Source of the DNA: PALSA-894 sp034669145
Lineage (GTDB): Bacteria > Pseudomonadota > Alphaproteobacteria > Rhizobiales > Xanthobacteraceae
NCBI GenBank assembly: GCA_034669145.1
Contig: JAXDNY010000060.1
Location: forward strand, 1-64,000
Direction: 5' to 3'
DNA length: 64,000 nt
Position 1 is the stretch's first letter. Each line of letters opens with the position of its first letter. Below the pieces are notes generated by a model, which saw only the letters and a program-made list of their open reading frames with translations, made no database searches and was not told the origin of the DNA. Below are positions 31,397 through 40,395 of this stretch, piece after piece. Both the position numbers and the translations under genes were made by a program.

Positions 31397-33511
31397 ATGC
31401 TCGAGCGCACCCCTCGCCTGCCGCCACCGCGCGCGGAACGTCGACCCAAGAAATCGACTGTTCACGGCACGACGCTTGTCGACGACTATGCGTGGCTGCG
31501 TGCGGAGAACTGGCAGGAGGTGATGCGCGATCCGGCGGTGCTCGATCCGAAGATCCGCGCCTATCTGACCGAGGAGAACGATTACACCAAAGCCGCACTC
31601 GCCCATAGCGAAGCGCTGCAGCAAAGCCTGTTCGCCGAGATGAAGGCGCGCATCAAGGAGGACGACTCCACGGTGCCGAGCCCGGACGGCCCCATGGCGT
31701 ATTACGTGCGCTATCGGGAAGGCGGGCAGCACCCGATCCTTTGCCGCCAGCCGCGCGACGGCGGTGCGGAGACCATGCTGCTCGACGGCGACGCGCTCGC
31801 GGCCGGCAAGGCGTACTTCCAGCTGGGCGGCACGCAGCATTCGCCCGATCACCGGCTGCTCGCATGGTCGGTCGATGAAAAGGGGTCGGAGTTCGACGAG
31901 CTGCGCATTCGCGACGTCGGCGCGGGCGGCGATCTGCCTGACGTCATTGCGGACGTTTCCGACTCGGCGGTCTGGACCGAGGATTCGACCGCGTTCTATT
32001 ACGTGCGGCTCGACGCCAATCATCGCCCCTCGCGCGTCTATCGCCACCGGCTTGGCACGCCCGCGGCCGACGATGCGCTCATCTACGAGGAGCGCGACAA
32101 CCGTTTCTTCGTTTCGCTCGGCCGTACGCAGTCCGGCCGCTTCGCCGACATTTCGGTGCACGATCACGAGACGTCGGAATCCTGGCTGATCGACTTGACG
32201 GTTGCGGAGGCAACGCCGCGTCTGGTCGCGGCGCGGCAAGCCTCGCTGCAATACGATGTGGAGCATCATCCGGCCTGGGCCGGCGAGGAGATTCTGCTCG
32301 TTCGCACCAACGCGGACGGCGCCGAAGACTTCAAGATCATGATCACGCCGCTCGCGGCGACCGCGCGCGAGAACTGGCGCGACGTAATTCCGCACCGGCG
32401 CGGCGTGTATCTGCTGAGCATGACGCTGCTGTCGGATTGGCTGGTGCGGCTCGAGCGCGAGGACTCACTGCCGCGCATCGTCGTGCGTCAAATTGCAAGC
32501 GGCGAAGAGCACGCGATCGATTTTCCCGAGGAAGCCTACTCGCTCGGCGCGGAGGGCGGCTACGAGTTCGTCACCGATCGCCTGCGCTTCCACTATTCGT
32601 CGATGACGACGCCGAATGAGGTGTGGGACTACGACCTGAAAACGCGCGCGCGCACCTTGCGCAAGCGCCAGGAAGTACCGAGCGGGCACGACCCCGCCGC
32701 CTATGTGACGCGGCGCCTGCGAGCGAAGGCGCCGGACGGCGAGATGGTGCCGATCTCGATCCTGCATCGCCGCCACGTGAAGCCAGACGGCACCGCGCCG
32801 CTGCTGCTCTACGGCTACGGCGCCTACGGCTATGCGCTGCCGGCCGCGTTCAGCACCGGCCGGCTCTCGCTGGTCGATCGCGGCTTCGTCTATGCCATCG
32901 CACACGTTCGCGGCGGCAGCGAGAAGGGGCGGCAGTGGTACAAGGACGGCAAGCTCCTGAACAAGCCGAACACGTTCACGGATTTCATCGCGGCCGGAGA
33001 ATTCCTCCGCGCGCAGGGCTATGCGGCGCCGGGCAAGGTCGTCGCGCACGGCGGTTCGGCCGGTGGCCTGCTCATGGGCGCGGTCGCGAACCTGCGGCCC
33101 GATCTCTTCGGCGGCATCATCGCCGAAGTACCGTTCGTCGACGTGATCAACACGATGCTCGACGACTCACTGCCGCTGACACCGCCCGAATGGCAGGAGT
33201 GGGGAAACCCGATCACCGACGAACAGGCGTTCGGCCTCATGCTCGGCTATTCGCCCTACGAGAATGTGCGGGCGCAGAGCTATCCGGCGATCCTGGCGCT
33301 CGCGGGATTGACCGATCCGCGTGTGACCTATTGGGAGCCGGCGAAGTGGATCGCGAAGCTGCGCAGTCTCAACACCAGCAACAACATCATCGCGTTGCGC
33401 ACCAACATGGACGCGGGTCACGGCGGCGCGGCCGGGCGGTTCGACCGGTTGAAGGAGGTCGCGCTGTCCTATGCGTTCGCGCTCGAAGTGGCAGGCGCTG
33501 CGGGTGCCTGA
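31397..33511 (+). CDS. ptrB: Oligopeptidase B (S9A prolyl-oligopeptidase family)
   Basis: The ATG at 31397 has GGAG five bases upstream; earlier in-frame starts read through intergenic sequence. The 704-residue enzyme has a seven-bladed propeller followed by an alpha/beta hydrolase: GYGAYGYALPAAFS, RGGSEKGRQWYKDGKL, the nucleophile elbow GGSAGGLLMG (Ser about 555), an aspartate in TDPRVTYWEPAKW (about 639) and the histidine in DAGHGGAAGR (about 675). It cleaves peptides after basic residues in the cytoplasm or periplasm. Confidence 0.93.
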   Translation: MLERTPRLPPPRAERRPKKSTVHGTTLVDDYAWLRAENWQEVMRDPAVLDPKIRAYLTEENDYTKAALAHSEALQQSLFAEMKARIKEDDSTVPSPDGPMAYYVRYREGGQHPILCRQPRDGGAETMLLDGDALAAGKAYFQLGGTQHSPDHRLLAWSVDEKGSEFDELRIRDVGAGGDLPDVIADVSDSAVWTEDSTAFYYVRLDANHRPSRVYRHRLGTPAADDALIYEERDNRFFVSLGRTQSGRFADISVHDHETSESWLIDLTVAEATPRLVAARQASLQYDVEHHPAWAGEEILLVRTNADGAEDFKIMITPLAATARENWRDVIPHRRGVYLLSMTLLSDWLVRLEREDSLPRIVVRQIASGEEHAIDFPEEAYSLGAEGGYEFVTDRLRFHYSSMTTPNEVWDYDLKTRARTLRKRQEVPSGHDPAAYVTRRLRAKAPDGEMVPISILHRRHVKPDGTAPLLLYGYGAYGYALPAAFSTGRLSLVDRGFVYAIAHVRGGSEKGRQWYKDGKLLNKPNTFTDFIAAGEFLRAQGYAAPGKVVAHGGSAGGLLMGAVANLRPDLFGGIIAEVPFVDVINTMLDDSLPLTPPEWQEWGNPITDEQAFGLMLGYSPYENVRAQSYPAILALAGLTDPRVTYWEPAKWIAKLRSLNTSNNIIALRTNMDAGHGGAAGRFDRLKEVALSYAFALEVAGAAGA

Positions 33512-33513
33512 GG

Positions 33514-34182
33514 CTATTTCTTGCTCACCAGATACTGCTGCAATTCGTCGATCGTCGCGAACTTGACCCTGCCGGTCGGCAGTTCGGCTTCGATCGACCC
33601 GTCCATGAACAGCGAATAGGCCATCCCGTCGATCACGCCGGAGCGATAGACGGTTGCACTGGCGCCATTCGGGTTAGCCACCGGGGCAGGCCTCGGCTGT
33701 GGCCGAATTGGCGGCGCTTGTTGCGGCACCGGTGACGGGGGTGGCGCGGTATCCGGAATGCGGGTGAGCGGGCCGAGGTCGACCGGAGGAGCCGCAGGTT
33801 CCGGCTCGGGCATTGCGAGTGACGGTGCGCGCGCGGCGCGAACCGGAGCGGGCGAACTGCCGCGGCCGAGCCAGCCCAGCAAGGATGGCCGCGCTGCAGC
33901 AACAGCAGCCGCAGCACGTGCCGGCCGCGGGGCCGGGTCGTCGCGCCCAACCGCCGCAACCGGCGGCAGCGGCAACGGCTGGATCTCCAGCCGTTCCGCG
34001 ATCCTGCTCAAGGTGCGCACCGCCGCCGCAAGAGCGGCGATGATCAAGGCTCCGACGATCGCGACCACACCGGATACGAACAGCGCGGTGCCGGCCAAAT
34101 CCTCAACCGGCACGGCATAGCCCAGCAGCGCCACGCCGGCCGCGGCCACAACAAGGCCGACAAAGAGCAATACCAGATACAT
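33514..34182 (-). CDS. Two-helix membrane protein with Pro/Ala-rich middle and conserved C-terminal strand region
   Basis: Two membrane helices (YLVLLFVGLVVAAAGVALLGY and GTALFVSGVVAIVGALIIAAL) open the protein, followed by a long Pro/Ala/Arg-rich disordered linker (about 70-165) and a compact end VYRSGVIDGMAYSLFMDGSIEAELPTGRVKFATIDELQQYL. The end piece resembles a domain found in several rhizobial membrane proteins, but I cannot name it. The ATG at 34182 follows a GGGGGG; a GTG at 34200 is possible. It converges on ptrB with two bases between. Confidence 0.65.
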   Translation of the reverse strand: MYLVLLFVGLVVAAAGVALLGYAVPVEDLAGTALFVSGVVAIVGALIIAALAAAVRTLSRIAERLEIQPLPLPPVAAVGRDDPAPRPARAAAAVAAARPSLLGWLGRGSSPAPVRAARAPSLAMPEPEPAAPPVDLGPLTRIPDTAPPPSPVPQQAPPIRPQPRPAPVANPNGASATVYRSGVIDGMAYSLFMDGSIEAELPTGRVKFATIDELQQYLVSKK

Positions 34183-34393
34183 TCGAGCCCCCCGCGACAC
34201 ATTTCAGGAACCAACGCGTCAGGGCAAGTGTTTCCAACATGATAGCCGGTGACCGTTGCAGCGGCGACACGGCGCCGACCGCCAACAACAGCGTTGCCGC
34301 AGGCGCGGGCCCGGCCTATCTAGAGGGTGGAACTCGCCCCCCAAACCTGCGGGTTACACCCGATTTTCGCTTCCCATTCTCAAGGAGTTGATC

Positions 34394-34993
34394 ATGGCCT
34401 TCACGCTGCCCGACCTCCCTTATTCGCACGACGCGCTCGCACCCGTCATGTCGAAGGAGACGCTCGAATTTCACCACGACAAGCATCATCAGGCCTACGT
34501 CACGAACGGCAACAACGCGCTGAAGGGCACCGAGTGGGAGAACAAGTCCCTCGAGGAGATTGTGAAGGGCTCGTACGGCAAGAACCCGGCCGTGTTCAAC
34601 AACGCCGGCCAGCACTACAACCACATTCACTTCTGGAAATGGATGAAGAAGGGCGGCGGCGGCGACAAGCTGCCCGGCAAGATTGCGGCCGCGGTCGACA
34701 AGGACCTCGGCGGCCTCGCCAAGGCCAAGGCGGACTTCATCGCGGCCGGCGTCGGCCAGTTCGGGTCGGGCTGGTGCTGGATCGCCGTCAAGGACGGCAA
34801 GCTGATGATCGACAAGACGCCGAACGGCGAGAGCCCGCTGGTGAAGGGCGCCTCCCCGATCCTCGGCTGCGACGTGTGGGAGCACTCCTATTACATCGAC
34901 TACCGCAACGCCCGGCCGAAATACCTTGAGGCGTTCTGGGACAGCCTGATCAACTGGGAGCACGTCGAGGAGATGTATTCGGCCGCGAAGTGA
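34394..34993 (+). CDS. sodB: Iron superoxide dismutase (Fe/Mn family)
   Basis: The ATG at 34394 follows AAGGAG. The 199-residue enzyme has the family ligands in LEFHHDKHHQAYV, QHYNHIHFWKWM and the DVWEHSYYIDYRN motif (D and H ligands), with FGSGWCWIAV before it. Features such as AQHYNH-like GQHYNHIHFW favour an iron form. It disposes of superoxide in the cytoplasm. A hairpin terminator follows at 35063-35088. Confidence 0.95.
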   Translation: MAFTLPDLPYSHDALAPVMSKETLEFHHDKHHQAYVTNGNNALKGTEWENKSLEEIVKGSYGKNPAVFNNAGQHYNHIHFWKWMKKGGGGDKLPGKIAAAVDKDLGGLAKAKADFIAAGVGQFGSGWCWIAVKDGKLMIDKTPNGESPLVKGASPILGCDVWEHSYYIDYRNARPKYLEAFWDSLINWEHVEEMYSAAK

Positions 34994-35062
34994 CGCGAAG
35001 CGTCATCGGCGCAGCATGGAATGATGCGCTGCTGACGCGGGATCGCACCGACGATCAAATCG

Positions 35063-35088
35063 AAGGCCGGGCCGCAAGGCTCGGCCTT
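35063..35088. terminator. Bidirectional terminator hairpin between sodB and the DUF3297 gene
   Basis: AAGGCCGGGCC and GGCTCGGCCTT pair over 11 positions (one G-T) around a GCAA tetraloop, with short T runs on each side (TTT after the stem on the plus strand). It sits exactly between two convergent genes. Confidence 0.7.
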
Positions 35089-35090
35089 TC

Positions 35091-35348
35091 CTATTCTGAG
35101 CCCTTGGTTTCAGGCTCGCGGAAATACGGCTCGACCGGCCCCTTGAGCTTGATGGTCAGTGGCTTGCCCTTGCGGTCGAGCGTCTTGCCGGCAGCGACCC
35201 GGATCCAGCCTTCGCTGACGCAATACTCCTCGACATTGGTCTTCTCGGCACCTGCGAAGCGGATGCCGATCCCGCGCGCGAGCAGCGCCTCGTCGTAGAA
35301 CGGGCTGTCGGGATCGGACGAGAGGCGATCGGGCGGCTTGTCGGTCAT
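35091..35348 (-). CDS. DUF3297 family protein
   Basis: From the ATG at 35348, the 85-residue product reads TDKPPDRLSSDPDSPFYDEALLARGIGIRF, then EEYCVSEGWIRVAAGKTLDRKGKPLTIKLKGPVEPYF, the standard DUF3297 sequence pattern. The family is common in proteobacteria; function is unknown. An in-frame start ten codons earlier overlaps the Eis-like pseudogene and is less likely. Confidence 0.9.
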   Translation of the reverse strand: MTDKPPDRLSSDPDSPFYDEALLARGIGIRFAGAEKTNVEEYCVSEGWIRVAAGKTLDRKGKPLTIKLKGPVEPYFREPETKGSE

Positions 35349-35356
35349 GGCACCCT

Positions 35357-36057
35357 TCAGAATATCTCCGGACACCACGGCGCGCGATCGCTGTGGAACA
35401 GCGCGTCCGCACGGGTGATCGCCCCGAGGCGCAATTCCCTGACTCGCATGGATCGCCCAAGCTGCGCAAACGTGAAACCGCCAAGATAGACACAGCCGAG
35501 CGAGGAAACGTCGCAGGCAAGATCGGCTTCGGCCGTCGTTTTCTCAATGACGCCGCGTCCGATGCGCCAGCGCCCCGCATTCCACGGGCAGAATTCGTCC
35601 GCCACATCGTATCGATCTGGGTAAACGTTCCCGTGTGCCCGCGCGGCACGTCGATCTCGGCTGACATCGATGCCATGCCGTAGCCGAACTGTCCGTAGAG
35701 CGTATCCTCGGACGCCCGCAGGACCGCGACGGGCTCGCCACGCGCATGCGCAGCATCGGTCAACGGGCGCATCATCGCGCGCAGACGGCCGCGGCGCCGG
35801 TGCGTCGGCAGCACGCCGACAACCGTGACGCCCGCCGCCTTCACGCGCCCGCCCGGTATGGTCAGATCGAACGCGAAGGCCGCGGAGCCAGCGACGGCCT
35901 TGTCGCCTTCGAATGCCGCGTGCACGCGCTCCGGTGCAAGCACGCGCGCGAAATGCTTGATCGCGTCCGGCGACGGCGGCAAGTGTCCGAGATAGTGCCA
36001 CATCGGCGCGAACGCCGCGCTCATTTCCTCCGCGGTCGTACACGGCCGTACGCTCAT
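35357..36057 (-). pseudogene. Eis-like GNAT acetyltransferase, internally deleted and frameshifted
   Basis: The first frame encodes the N-terminal GNAT domain of an Eis-type protein (MSVRPCTTAEEM..., VKAAGVTVVGVLPTHRRRGRLRAMM, LYGQFGYGMASMSAEIDVPRG). The C-terminal end is present in another frame: DEFCPWNAGRWRIG, EADLACDVSSLGCVYLGGF, ADALFHSDRAPWCPEIF with stop at 35357. The whole is about 230 codons against roughly 400 in the family, so the second GNAT domain and linker are lost at about 35600-35670. It is probably not functional. Confidence 0.75.
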
Positions 36058-36080
36058 GACCCTTCCCGTCACTTAAACAA

Positions 36081-36154
36081 GCGCATGATCTTTTTCCGAA
36101 AACCGGTTCCCATCCCCGATCGGTGTCGGGGACATGCTTTTCGGGATCATGCGC
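36081..36154. repeat. Palindromic repeat with GCGCATGATC ends
   Basis: Perfect 10-base inverted termini GCGCATGATC (36081-36090) and GATCATGCGC (36145-36154) enclose TTTTTCCGAAAACCGGTTCCC-type sequence and ATCCCCGA/TCGGGGA arms. This is a familiar rhizobial intergenic element. It reaches into the last codons of the aminotransferase gene. Confidence 0.8.
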
Positions 36155-37028
36155 TGTGCGCGTAGTCCCAGTAAAGCTCGCGCGCCTTGCGATAGAACGG
36201 CCCGGGCTGGAGCGAACGGTCGTCGATGCGGATGATCGGCATCAGCTTCGAATAGTTGCCGCTCGAGAAGATCTCGTCCGCGTTCTGGAAATCCGAATAG
36301 CGGAACGAGCCCTCAATGACGCTCACACCGGCATCGCGCAGCAGCTTGATGGTGCGCTGGCGCGTGATGCCGTTGAGGAATGTTCCGTTCGCGGCGGGTG
36401 TATGTACGACGCCGTCCTTGGCGAAGAACACGTTCGCGGTGCCCAGCTCGGCGACATTGCCGAGCATGTCGCACAGGAGGCAGTTGTCGAAGCCGCGCGA
36501 TCCCGCCTCGAACAGCGCGCGCCCGTTGTTCGGGTAAAGGCAGCCGGCCTTCGCATCGACCGGCATGCATTCGATCGTCGGGCGGCGGAACGGCGAGAGC
36601 GTGATCGAAAGGCCTGCCGAAGCAGGCGGCATCGCGGTTTCATAGAGACAGAGGCACCAGCGCGTGGACTCCGGATCGGCCGAGACGCCGGTTAGTGTGC
36701 CGCCGCGCTCGGCCCAGTACATCGGGCGGATATAGAGCGGCGTATCCTTGTCGAACCGCTTCATGCCGTCGGCGACCAGGCCTAACCAGGTTTCCTTCGG
36801 CACCAGGGCTTTGAGGAAAAGTTTTGGCGCGGAGTCGTTGATGCGCGCGCAGTGCAGATCGAGGTCCGGCGTCACGCCCTCGAACGCGCGCGCGCCGTCG
36901 AACACCGAGGAGCCGAGCCAGGCCGCATGCGTGCGTGGGCCGTAGATGCCGATGTTGCCCTCGTGCCAGTCGCCTTCGTAGAAGGTCCAGGTCTTGGACC
37001 ATTGCGAAGGCTTGCCGTTCGGCGCCAT
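36147..37028 (-). CDS. ilvE: Branched-chain amino acid aminotransferase (class IV PLP enzyme)
   Basis: The ATG at 37028 has AGGAG at good spacing. The 293-residue enzyme has the class IV pattern: WTFYEGDWHEGNIGIYGPRTHAAWLGSSVFDGARAFEG, the region VDAKAGCLYPNNGRAL with the likely PLP lysine, RGFDNCLLCDMLGNVAELGTANVFF, and TFLNGITRQRTIKLLRDAG. It swaps amino groups between Leu/Ile/Val and 2-oxoglutarate. Last residues (DYAHSA) are encoded inside the palindromic repeat. An amino-lyase or D-amino acid transaminase variant cannot be ruled out. Confidence 0.85.
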   Translation of the reverse strand: MAPNGKPSQWSKTWTFYEGDWHEGNIGIYGPRTHAAWLGSSVFDGARAFEGVTPDLDLHCARINDSAPKLFLKALVPKETWLGLVADGMKRFDKDTPLYIRPMYWAERGGTLTGVSADPESTRWCLCLYETAMPPASAGLSITLSPFRRPTIECMPVDAKAGCLYPNNGRALFEAGSRGFDNCLLCDMLGNVAELGTANVFFAKDGVVHTPAANGTFLNGITRQRTIKLLRDAGVSVIEGSFRYSDFQNADEIFSSGNYSKLMPIIRIDDRSLQPGPFYRKARELYWDYAHSA

Positions 37029-37124
37029 GGGCGTGCTCCTGATGCGATTTTCTTGCGCCTCTTTACGGGGTTTTGCGCCCTTCTGCCCATGAAATTCGCT
37101 GATGGCTGACATCAGCGGACGCCG

Positions 37125-37277
37125 CTGTCATCCCGGGCGAGCCAACGGGTCCGCGCAAAGCGCGGCCCGATGACAGGCTCCGCGAGACCCGGGATCCAGT
37201 AAACACGGGTGGTGCGACATCGCTCAGGCGGTGTTTACTGGATCCGGATAGCCGCTTCGCGGCTTCCGGGATGACAG
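37125..37277. repeat. Palindromic repeat with CTGTCATCCCGG ends
   Basis: Terminal inverted repeats CTGTCATCCCGG and CCGGGATGACAG enclose GATCCAGTAAACAC and GTGTTTACTGGATC, a nested second palindrome. The element occupies most of the space between ilvE and the dehalogenase gene and ends directly before the latter. Confidence 0.85.
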
Positions 37278-37289
37278 GTGAAGCTCGCC

Positions 37290-38792
37290 ATGCCCGCTCG
37301 CGTGTTCGTGTTCGACGCCTACGGCACACTGTTCGACGTTCATGCAGCGATTGCTCGCCATCGTGACGCGGCGGGACCTGAGGCGGATCGCTTGTCCGAC
37401 ATCTGGCGCGCCAAGCAGCTTGAATATGCCTGGATGCTCTCGGCTGCCGGGCACTACGTCGATTTCTGGACGCTGACCGAACGCGCGCTCGATTACGCAT
37501 TCGCGCGCGTGCCTTCGGTCGACAAGGCGCTGCGCGCGACGCTGCTCGACGCCTACTTCAAGCTCGATGCTTTTCCCGATGCAGGCGGGGCACTCAGCGC
37601 ACTCAAGACGAAGGGATTGAAAACCGCGATCCTCTCGAACGGCAATCCGCGCATGCTCGATGGCGCCGTGACCGCCGCCGGCATCGGGTCCGATCTCGAT
37701 GCGGTGTTGTCGGTCGACACGATCCGCATCTACAAGCCGCAACAGCAAGTCTATGCCATGGTCACCGAGGCATTCAGCGTGGCGCCCGCCGATGTCGCGT
37801 TCGTCTCGTCGAACCGCTGGGACGTGATGGGCGCGGCCGCGTTCGGTTTCCAGTGCGTGTGGGTCAACCGCGCCAACCTGCCGGACGAGTATCCGGAGTT
37901 CGCGCCGGTCAAAGTCGTCCACGAGTTGAGCGCGCTGCCGACACTCACGCTCCAGCTTGACCCGCCGCGCCGCATCGTCAAAGACAGTCGCCTGCAGGAG
38001 ACACACATGACAGAGCAGAACGACATCCTTTTCGACGTGCGCGACGGCATCGGCCGCGTCACCTTCAATCGCCCGCAGGCGCGCAATGCGTTCACCTTCC
38101 AGATGTACGAGCGCCTCGCGGAGATCTGCGAGGAAGCGAACAAGGATCGCGCCATCAAGGTGCTGATCTTTACCGGCGCGGGCGACAAGGCCTTCGCCTC
38201 CGGGACGGACATCAATCAGTTCCGGGCCTTCGCGACGCCGCAGGACGCCATCGATTACGAGGCGCGGAACGACCGTGTCCTCGGCGTGCTCGAACAGTGC
38301 CGCGTTCCGACCATTGCGGCGATCGCCGGCGTCTGCACCGGCGGCGGCGCGGCAATCGCTGCCTGCTGCGACCTGCGCATCGGCACCAAAACCGCCCGGT
38401 TCGGCTTTCCGATCGCCCGCACGCTCGGCAACTGCCTGTCGATGGCGAACTACAGCCGGCTCGCGGCCCTGCTCGGCCCCGCGCGCGTGAAGGATATCAT
38501 TTTCACGGCGCGTCTGGTCGAAGCGCCGGAAGCGCTGGCGCTCGGCCTGCTAAGCGAGGTGGTCGAGGATGTCGCGGCGCTGCAAAAGCGAGCCGACGAG
38601 CTTGCCACGCTTCTTGCCGGCCATGCGCCGCTCACGCTGCGCGCCACCAAGGAGGCGATGCGCCGCCTTCAGCCACGGCTTTCAAGCGATGAAGGCCACG
38701 ACCTGATCCTGATGACCTACATGAGCAAGGATTTTCGCGAAGGCCTCGACGCGTTCCTCACCAAGCGCACGCCGCAATGGTCGGGTGAGTAG
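37290..38792 (+). CDS. Haloacid dehalogenase type II fused in frame to enoyl-CoA hydratase (stop lost)
   Basis: From the ATG at 37290 one frame of 500 codons covers two enzymes. Residues 1-225 are an L-2-haloacid dehalogenase (FVFDAYGTLFDVH with nucleophilic Asp, AILSNGNPRML, KPQQQVYAMV, FVSSNRWDVMGAAAFGF). A short linker (PPRRIVKDSRLQETH) leads without a stop into an enoyl-CoA hydratase. An ATG with its own CAGGAG lies at the boundary (38007), so the two were probably separate genes whose first stop codon was lost. Both a long fusion and a short hydratase may be made. Confidence 0.8.
   Translation: MPARVFVFDAYGTLFDVHAAIARHRDAAGPEADRLSDIWRAKQLEYAWMLSAAGHYVDFWTLTERALDYAFARVPSVDKALRATLLDAYFKLDAFPDAGGALSALKTKGLKTAILSNGNPRMLDGAVTAAGIGSDLDAVLSVDTIRIYKPQQQVYAMVTEAFSVAPADVAFVSSNRWDVMGAAAFGFQCVWVNRANLPDEYPEFAPVKVVHELSALPTLTLQLDPPRRIVKDSRLQETHMTEQNDILFDVRDGIGRVTFNRPQARNAFTFQMYERLAEICEEANKDRAIKVLIFTGAGDKAFASGTDINQFRAFATPQDAIDYEARNDRVLGVLEQCRVPTIAAIAGVCTGGGAAIAACCDLRIGTKTARFGFPIARTLGNCLSMANYSRLAALLGPARVKDIIFTARLVEAPEALALGLLSEVVEDVAALQKRADELATLLAGHAPLTLRATKEAMRRLQPRLSSDEGHDLILMTYMSKDFREGLDAFLTKRTPQWSGE
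38007..38792 (+). CDS. Enoyl-CoA hydratase/isomerase family protein (internal start in the fused ORF)
   Basis: The ATG at 38007 follows CAGGAG by six bases and opens TEQNDILFDVRDGIGRVTFNRPQARNAFT, a normal crotonase N-terminus. The oxyanion-hole segments are KAFASGTDINQF and AGVCTGGGAAIAACCDLRIG; the length (261 residues) is typical of the family. It would hydrate or isomerise an acyl-CoA; substrate unknown, as is which crotonase acids are active here. Confidence 0.8.
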   Translation: MTEQNDILFDVRDGIGRVTFNRPQARNAFTFQMYERLAEICEEANKDRAIKVLIFTGAGDKAFASGTDINQFRAFATPQDAIDYEARNDRVLGVLEQCRVPTIAAIAGVCTGGGAAIAACCDLRIGTKTARFGFPIARTLGNCLSMANYSRLAALLGPARVKDIIFTARLVEAPEALALGLLSEVVEDVAALQKRADELATLLAGHAPLTLRATKEAMRRLQPRLSSDEGHDLILMTYMSKDFREGLDAFLTKRTPQWSGE

Positions 38793-38801
38793 GCGAGCAG
38801 A

Positions 38802-40202
38802 TCAGCCCGCCAGTGCCGCGATGATGCGCGCCCACGAGCGGGTGCCTTTGTGGTACGAGGTGAGGTCGTACTTTTCGTTCGGCGAATGCACGCGGTCGTC
38901 GTCGAGCGCAAAGCCGACCAGCAGCGTGTCCATGCCGAGCACGCTCTTGAAATCGCCGACGATCGGGATCGAGCCGCCCGAGCCGACAGCGACCGCCTTG
39001 GTGCCCCATTCCTCGGTCAACGCAGCACGCGCCTTGGCCAGCGCCGGGTTTTCGTAGGCGACCTGCAGCGCCGGACTGCAGGCGTGATTGATGAACTCGG
39101 CGGTCGCGTCCTTGGGCAACCGCGCGCGCACGAAGGCGCGGAAGGCATCGCGGATTTTCTCCGGGTCCTGCGTGCCGACCAGCCGGAATGAAATCTTGGC
39201 CGTCGCCTCCGCGGCGATCACCGTCTTGGCGCCCTCGCCGGTATAGCCGCCGATGATGCCGTTGGCGTCGCAGGTCGGCCGCGTCGAAATCTGCTCGATC
39301 AGCATGCGGTCTTTCTCGCCCGCGGGTGCCTTCAAGCCGACCTGGCCGAGGAATTCCGCAGCCGTGAGGTTGAGGCCCTTCAGATCCGCCTTGATATCCG
39401 CGGGCAGTTCCGGGACGCCGTCATAATAACCCGGCACCATCACGCGGCCGCTGTCGTCATGCAGCGCAGCGATGATCTTCGACAGAATGCGGATCGGATT
39501 GGCGGCAGCGCCGCCGAACAGCCCGGAATGCAGGTCGCGGTCCGCGCAGGTGACCTTCACCTCTTCGTAGAGCAGCCCGCGCAGCGAGGTCGTGACCAGC
39601 GGAGTCGATTGGTTCCACATGCCGGTATCGCAGATGAGAGCGAGATCGCGCTTGAATTCGGCGGCATTGCTGCGCACGAAGTCGAACAGGCTCTTCGAGC
39701 CGCATTCCTCCTCACCCTCGATCATCATCGTGACGTCGATCGGCAGCTTTCCGGTGACGGTCTTGTAGGCGCGCAGCGCCTCCACGAAGGTCATGAACTG
39801 GCCTTTGTCGTCGCAGGCGCCGCGCCCAAGGATGATCTTGCGGCCATCGGGCAGCTTGCCGACCTTCGGCTCGAACGGCGGCGAGTTCCACAGATCGAGC
39901 GGATCGACCGGCTGAACGTCGTAGTGGCCGTAGAACAGCACGCGCGGGCCGCCGTTCGCAGCCCCATTGCTCTTGCCGATCACCACCGGATGGCCCGCGG
40001 TTGCCCGCACGGTGGCCTCGAAGCCGAGGCTCTCCAAATCCTTCGCCACGTGATCGGCGGCGGCGCGGCAGGAATCCTTGAAGGCGCTGTCGGTCGAAAT
40101 CGACGGGATGCGCACCAGGTCGAACAGGCGATCGAGGCTCTTGTCGAGATCGGCGTCGATTCGCGCGAGCACGGCGGGCAAGGCTTTGGCGGCAGAGGTC
40201 AT
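38802..40202 (-). CDS. M20 family metallopeptidase (dipeptidase-like)
   Basis: The 466-residue enzyme has the M20 metal-binding pattern: VLFYGHYDVQPVDP (first ligand H and D), ILGRGACDDKGQF (bridging D), IEGEEECGSKSL (catalytic and ligand E), ALICDTGMW, then a dimerisation domain with the LHSGLFGG motif and the last ligand in VHSPNEKYDLTSY. This arrangement is that of the cytosolic dipeptidase/carnosinase-like M20 group. The preferred substrate is not evident. A palindromic repeat follows upstream. Confidence 0.93.
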   Translation of the reverse strand: MTSAAKALPAVLARIDADLDKSLDRLFDLVRIPSISTDSAFKDSCRAAADHVAKDLESLGFEATVRATAGHPVVIGKSNGAANGGPRVLFYGHYDVQPVDPLDLWNSPPFEPKVGKLPDGRKIILGRGACDDKGQFMTFVEALRAYKTVTGKLPIDVTMMIEGEEECGSKSLFDFVRSNAAEFKRDLALICDTGMWNQSTPLVTTSLRGLLYEEVKVTCADRDLHSGLFGGAAANPIRILSKIIAALHDDSGRVMVPGYYDGVPELPADIKADLKGLNLTAAEFLGQVGLKAPAGEKDRMLIEQISTRPTCDANGIIGGYTGEGAKTVIAAEATAKISFRLVGTQDPEKIRDAFRAFVRARLPKDATAEFINHACSPALQVAYENPALAKARAALTEEWGTKAVAVGSGGSIPIVGDFKSVLGMDTLLVGFALDDDRVHSPNEKYDLTSYHKGTRSWARIIAALAG

Positions 40203-40223
40203 TGTTCACTCCAGAATTTCACT

Positions 40224-40395
40224 CGTCATTCCGGGGCGCCGCGTAGCGGCGAGCCCGGAATCCATAGCCACGAGCCTATGGGTTTGGCACCGTCGGAGCG
40301 TTCAGGCAATTCTTGTGTTTATGGATTCCGGGCTCGCGCCCATAGCGCGTCGCAGGCGCGCGTGAACGCGCTTTAGGGCGCGCCCCGGAATGACG
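40224..40395. repeat. Palindromic repeat with CGTCATTCCGGGGCGC ends
   Basis: Inverted termini CGTCATTCCGGGGCG and CGCCCCGGAATGACG enclose CGAGCCCGGAATCCATA and TATGGATTCCGGGCTCG, a nested pair. It fills the gap between the M20 gene start and the HerA-like gene end, touching the latter's stop codon. Confidence 0.85.

Noticed and set aside
35110..35600. 3' part of the long minus-strand frame through the Eis-like and DUF3297 genes
   Set aside because: The C-terminal part of this frame lies out of frame over the DUF3297 gene; the Eis-like C-terminus is in a different frame.
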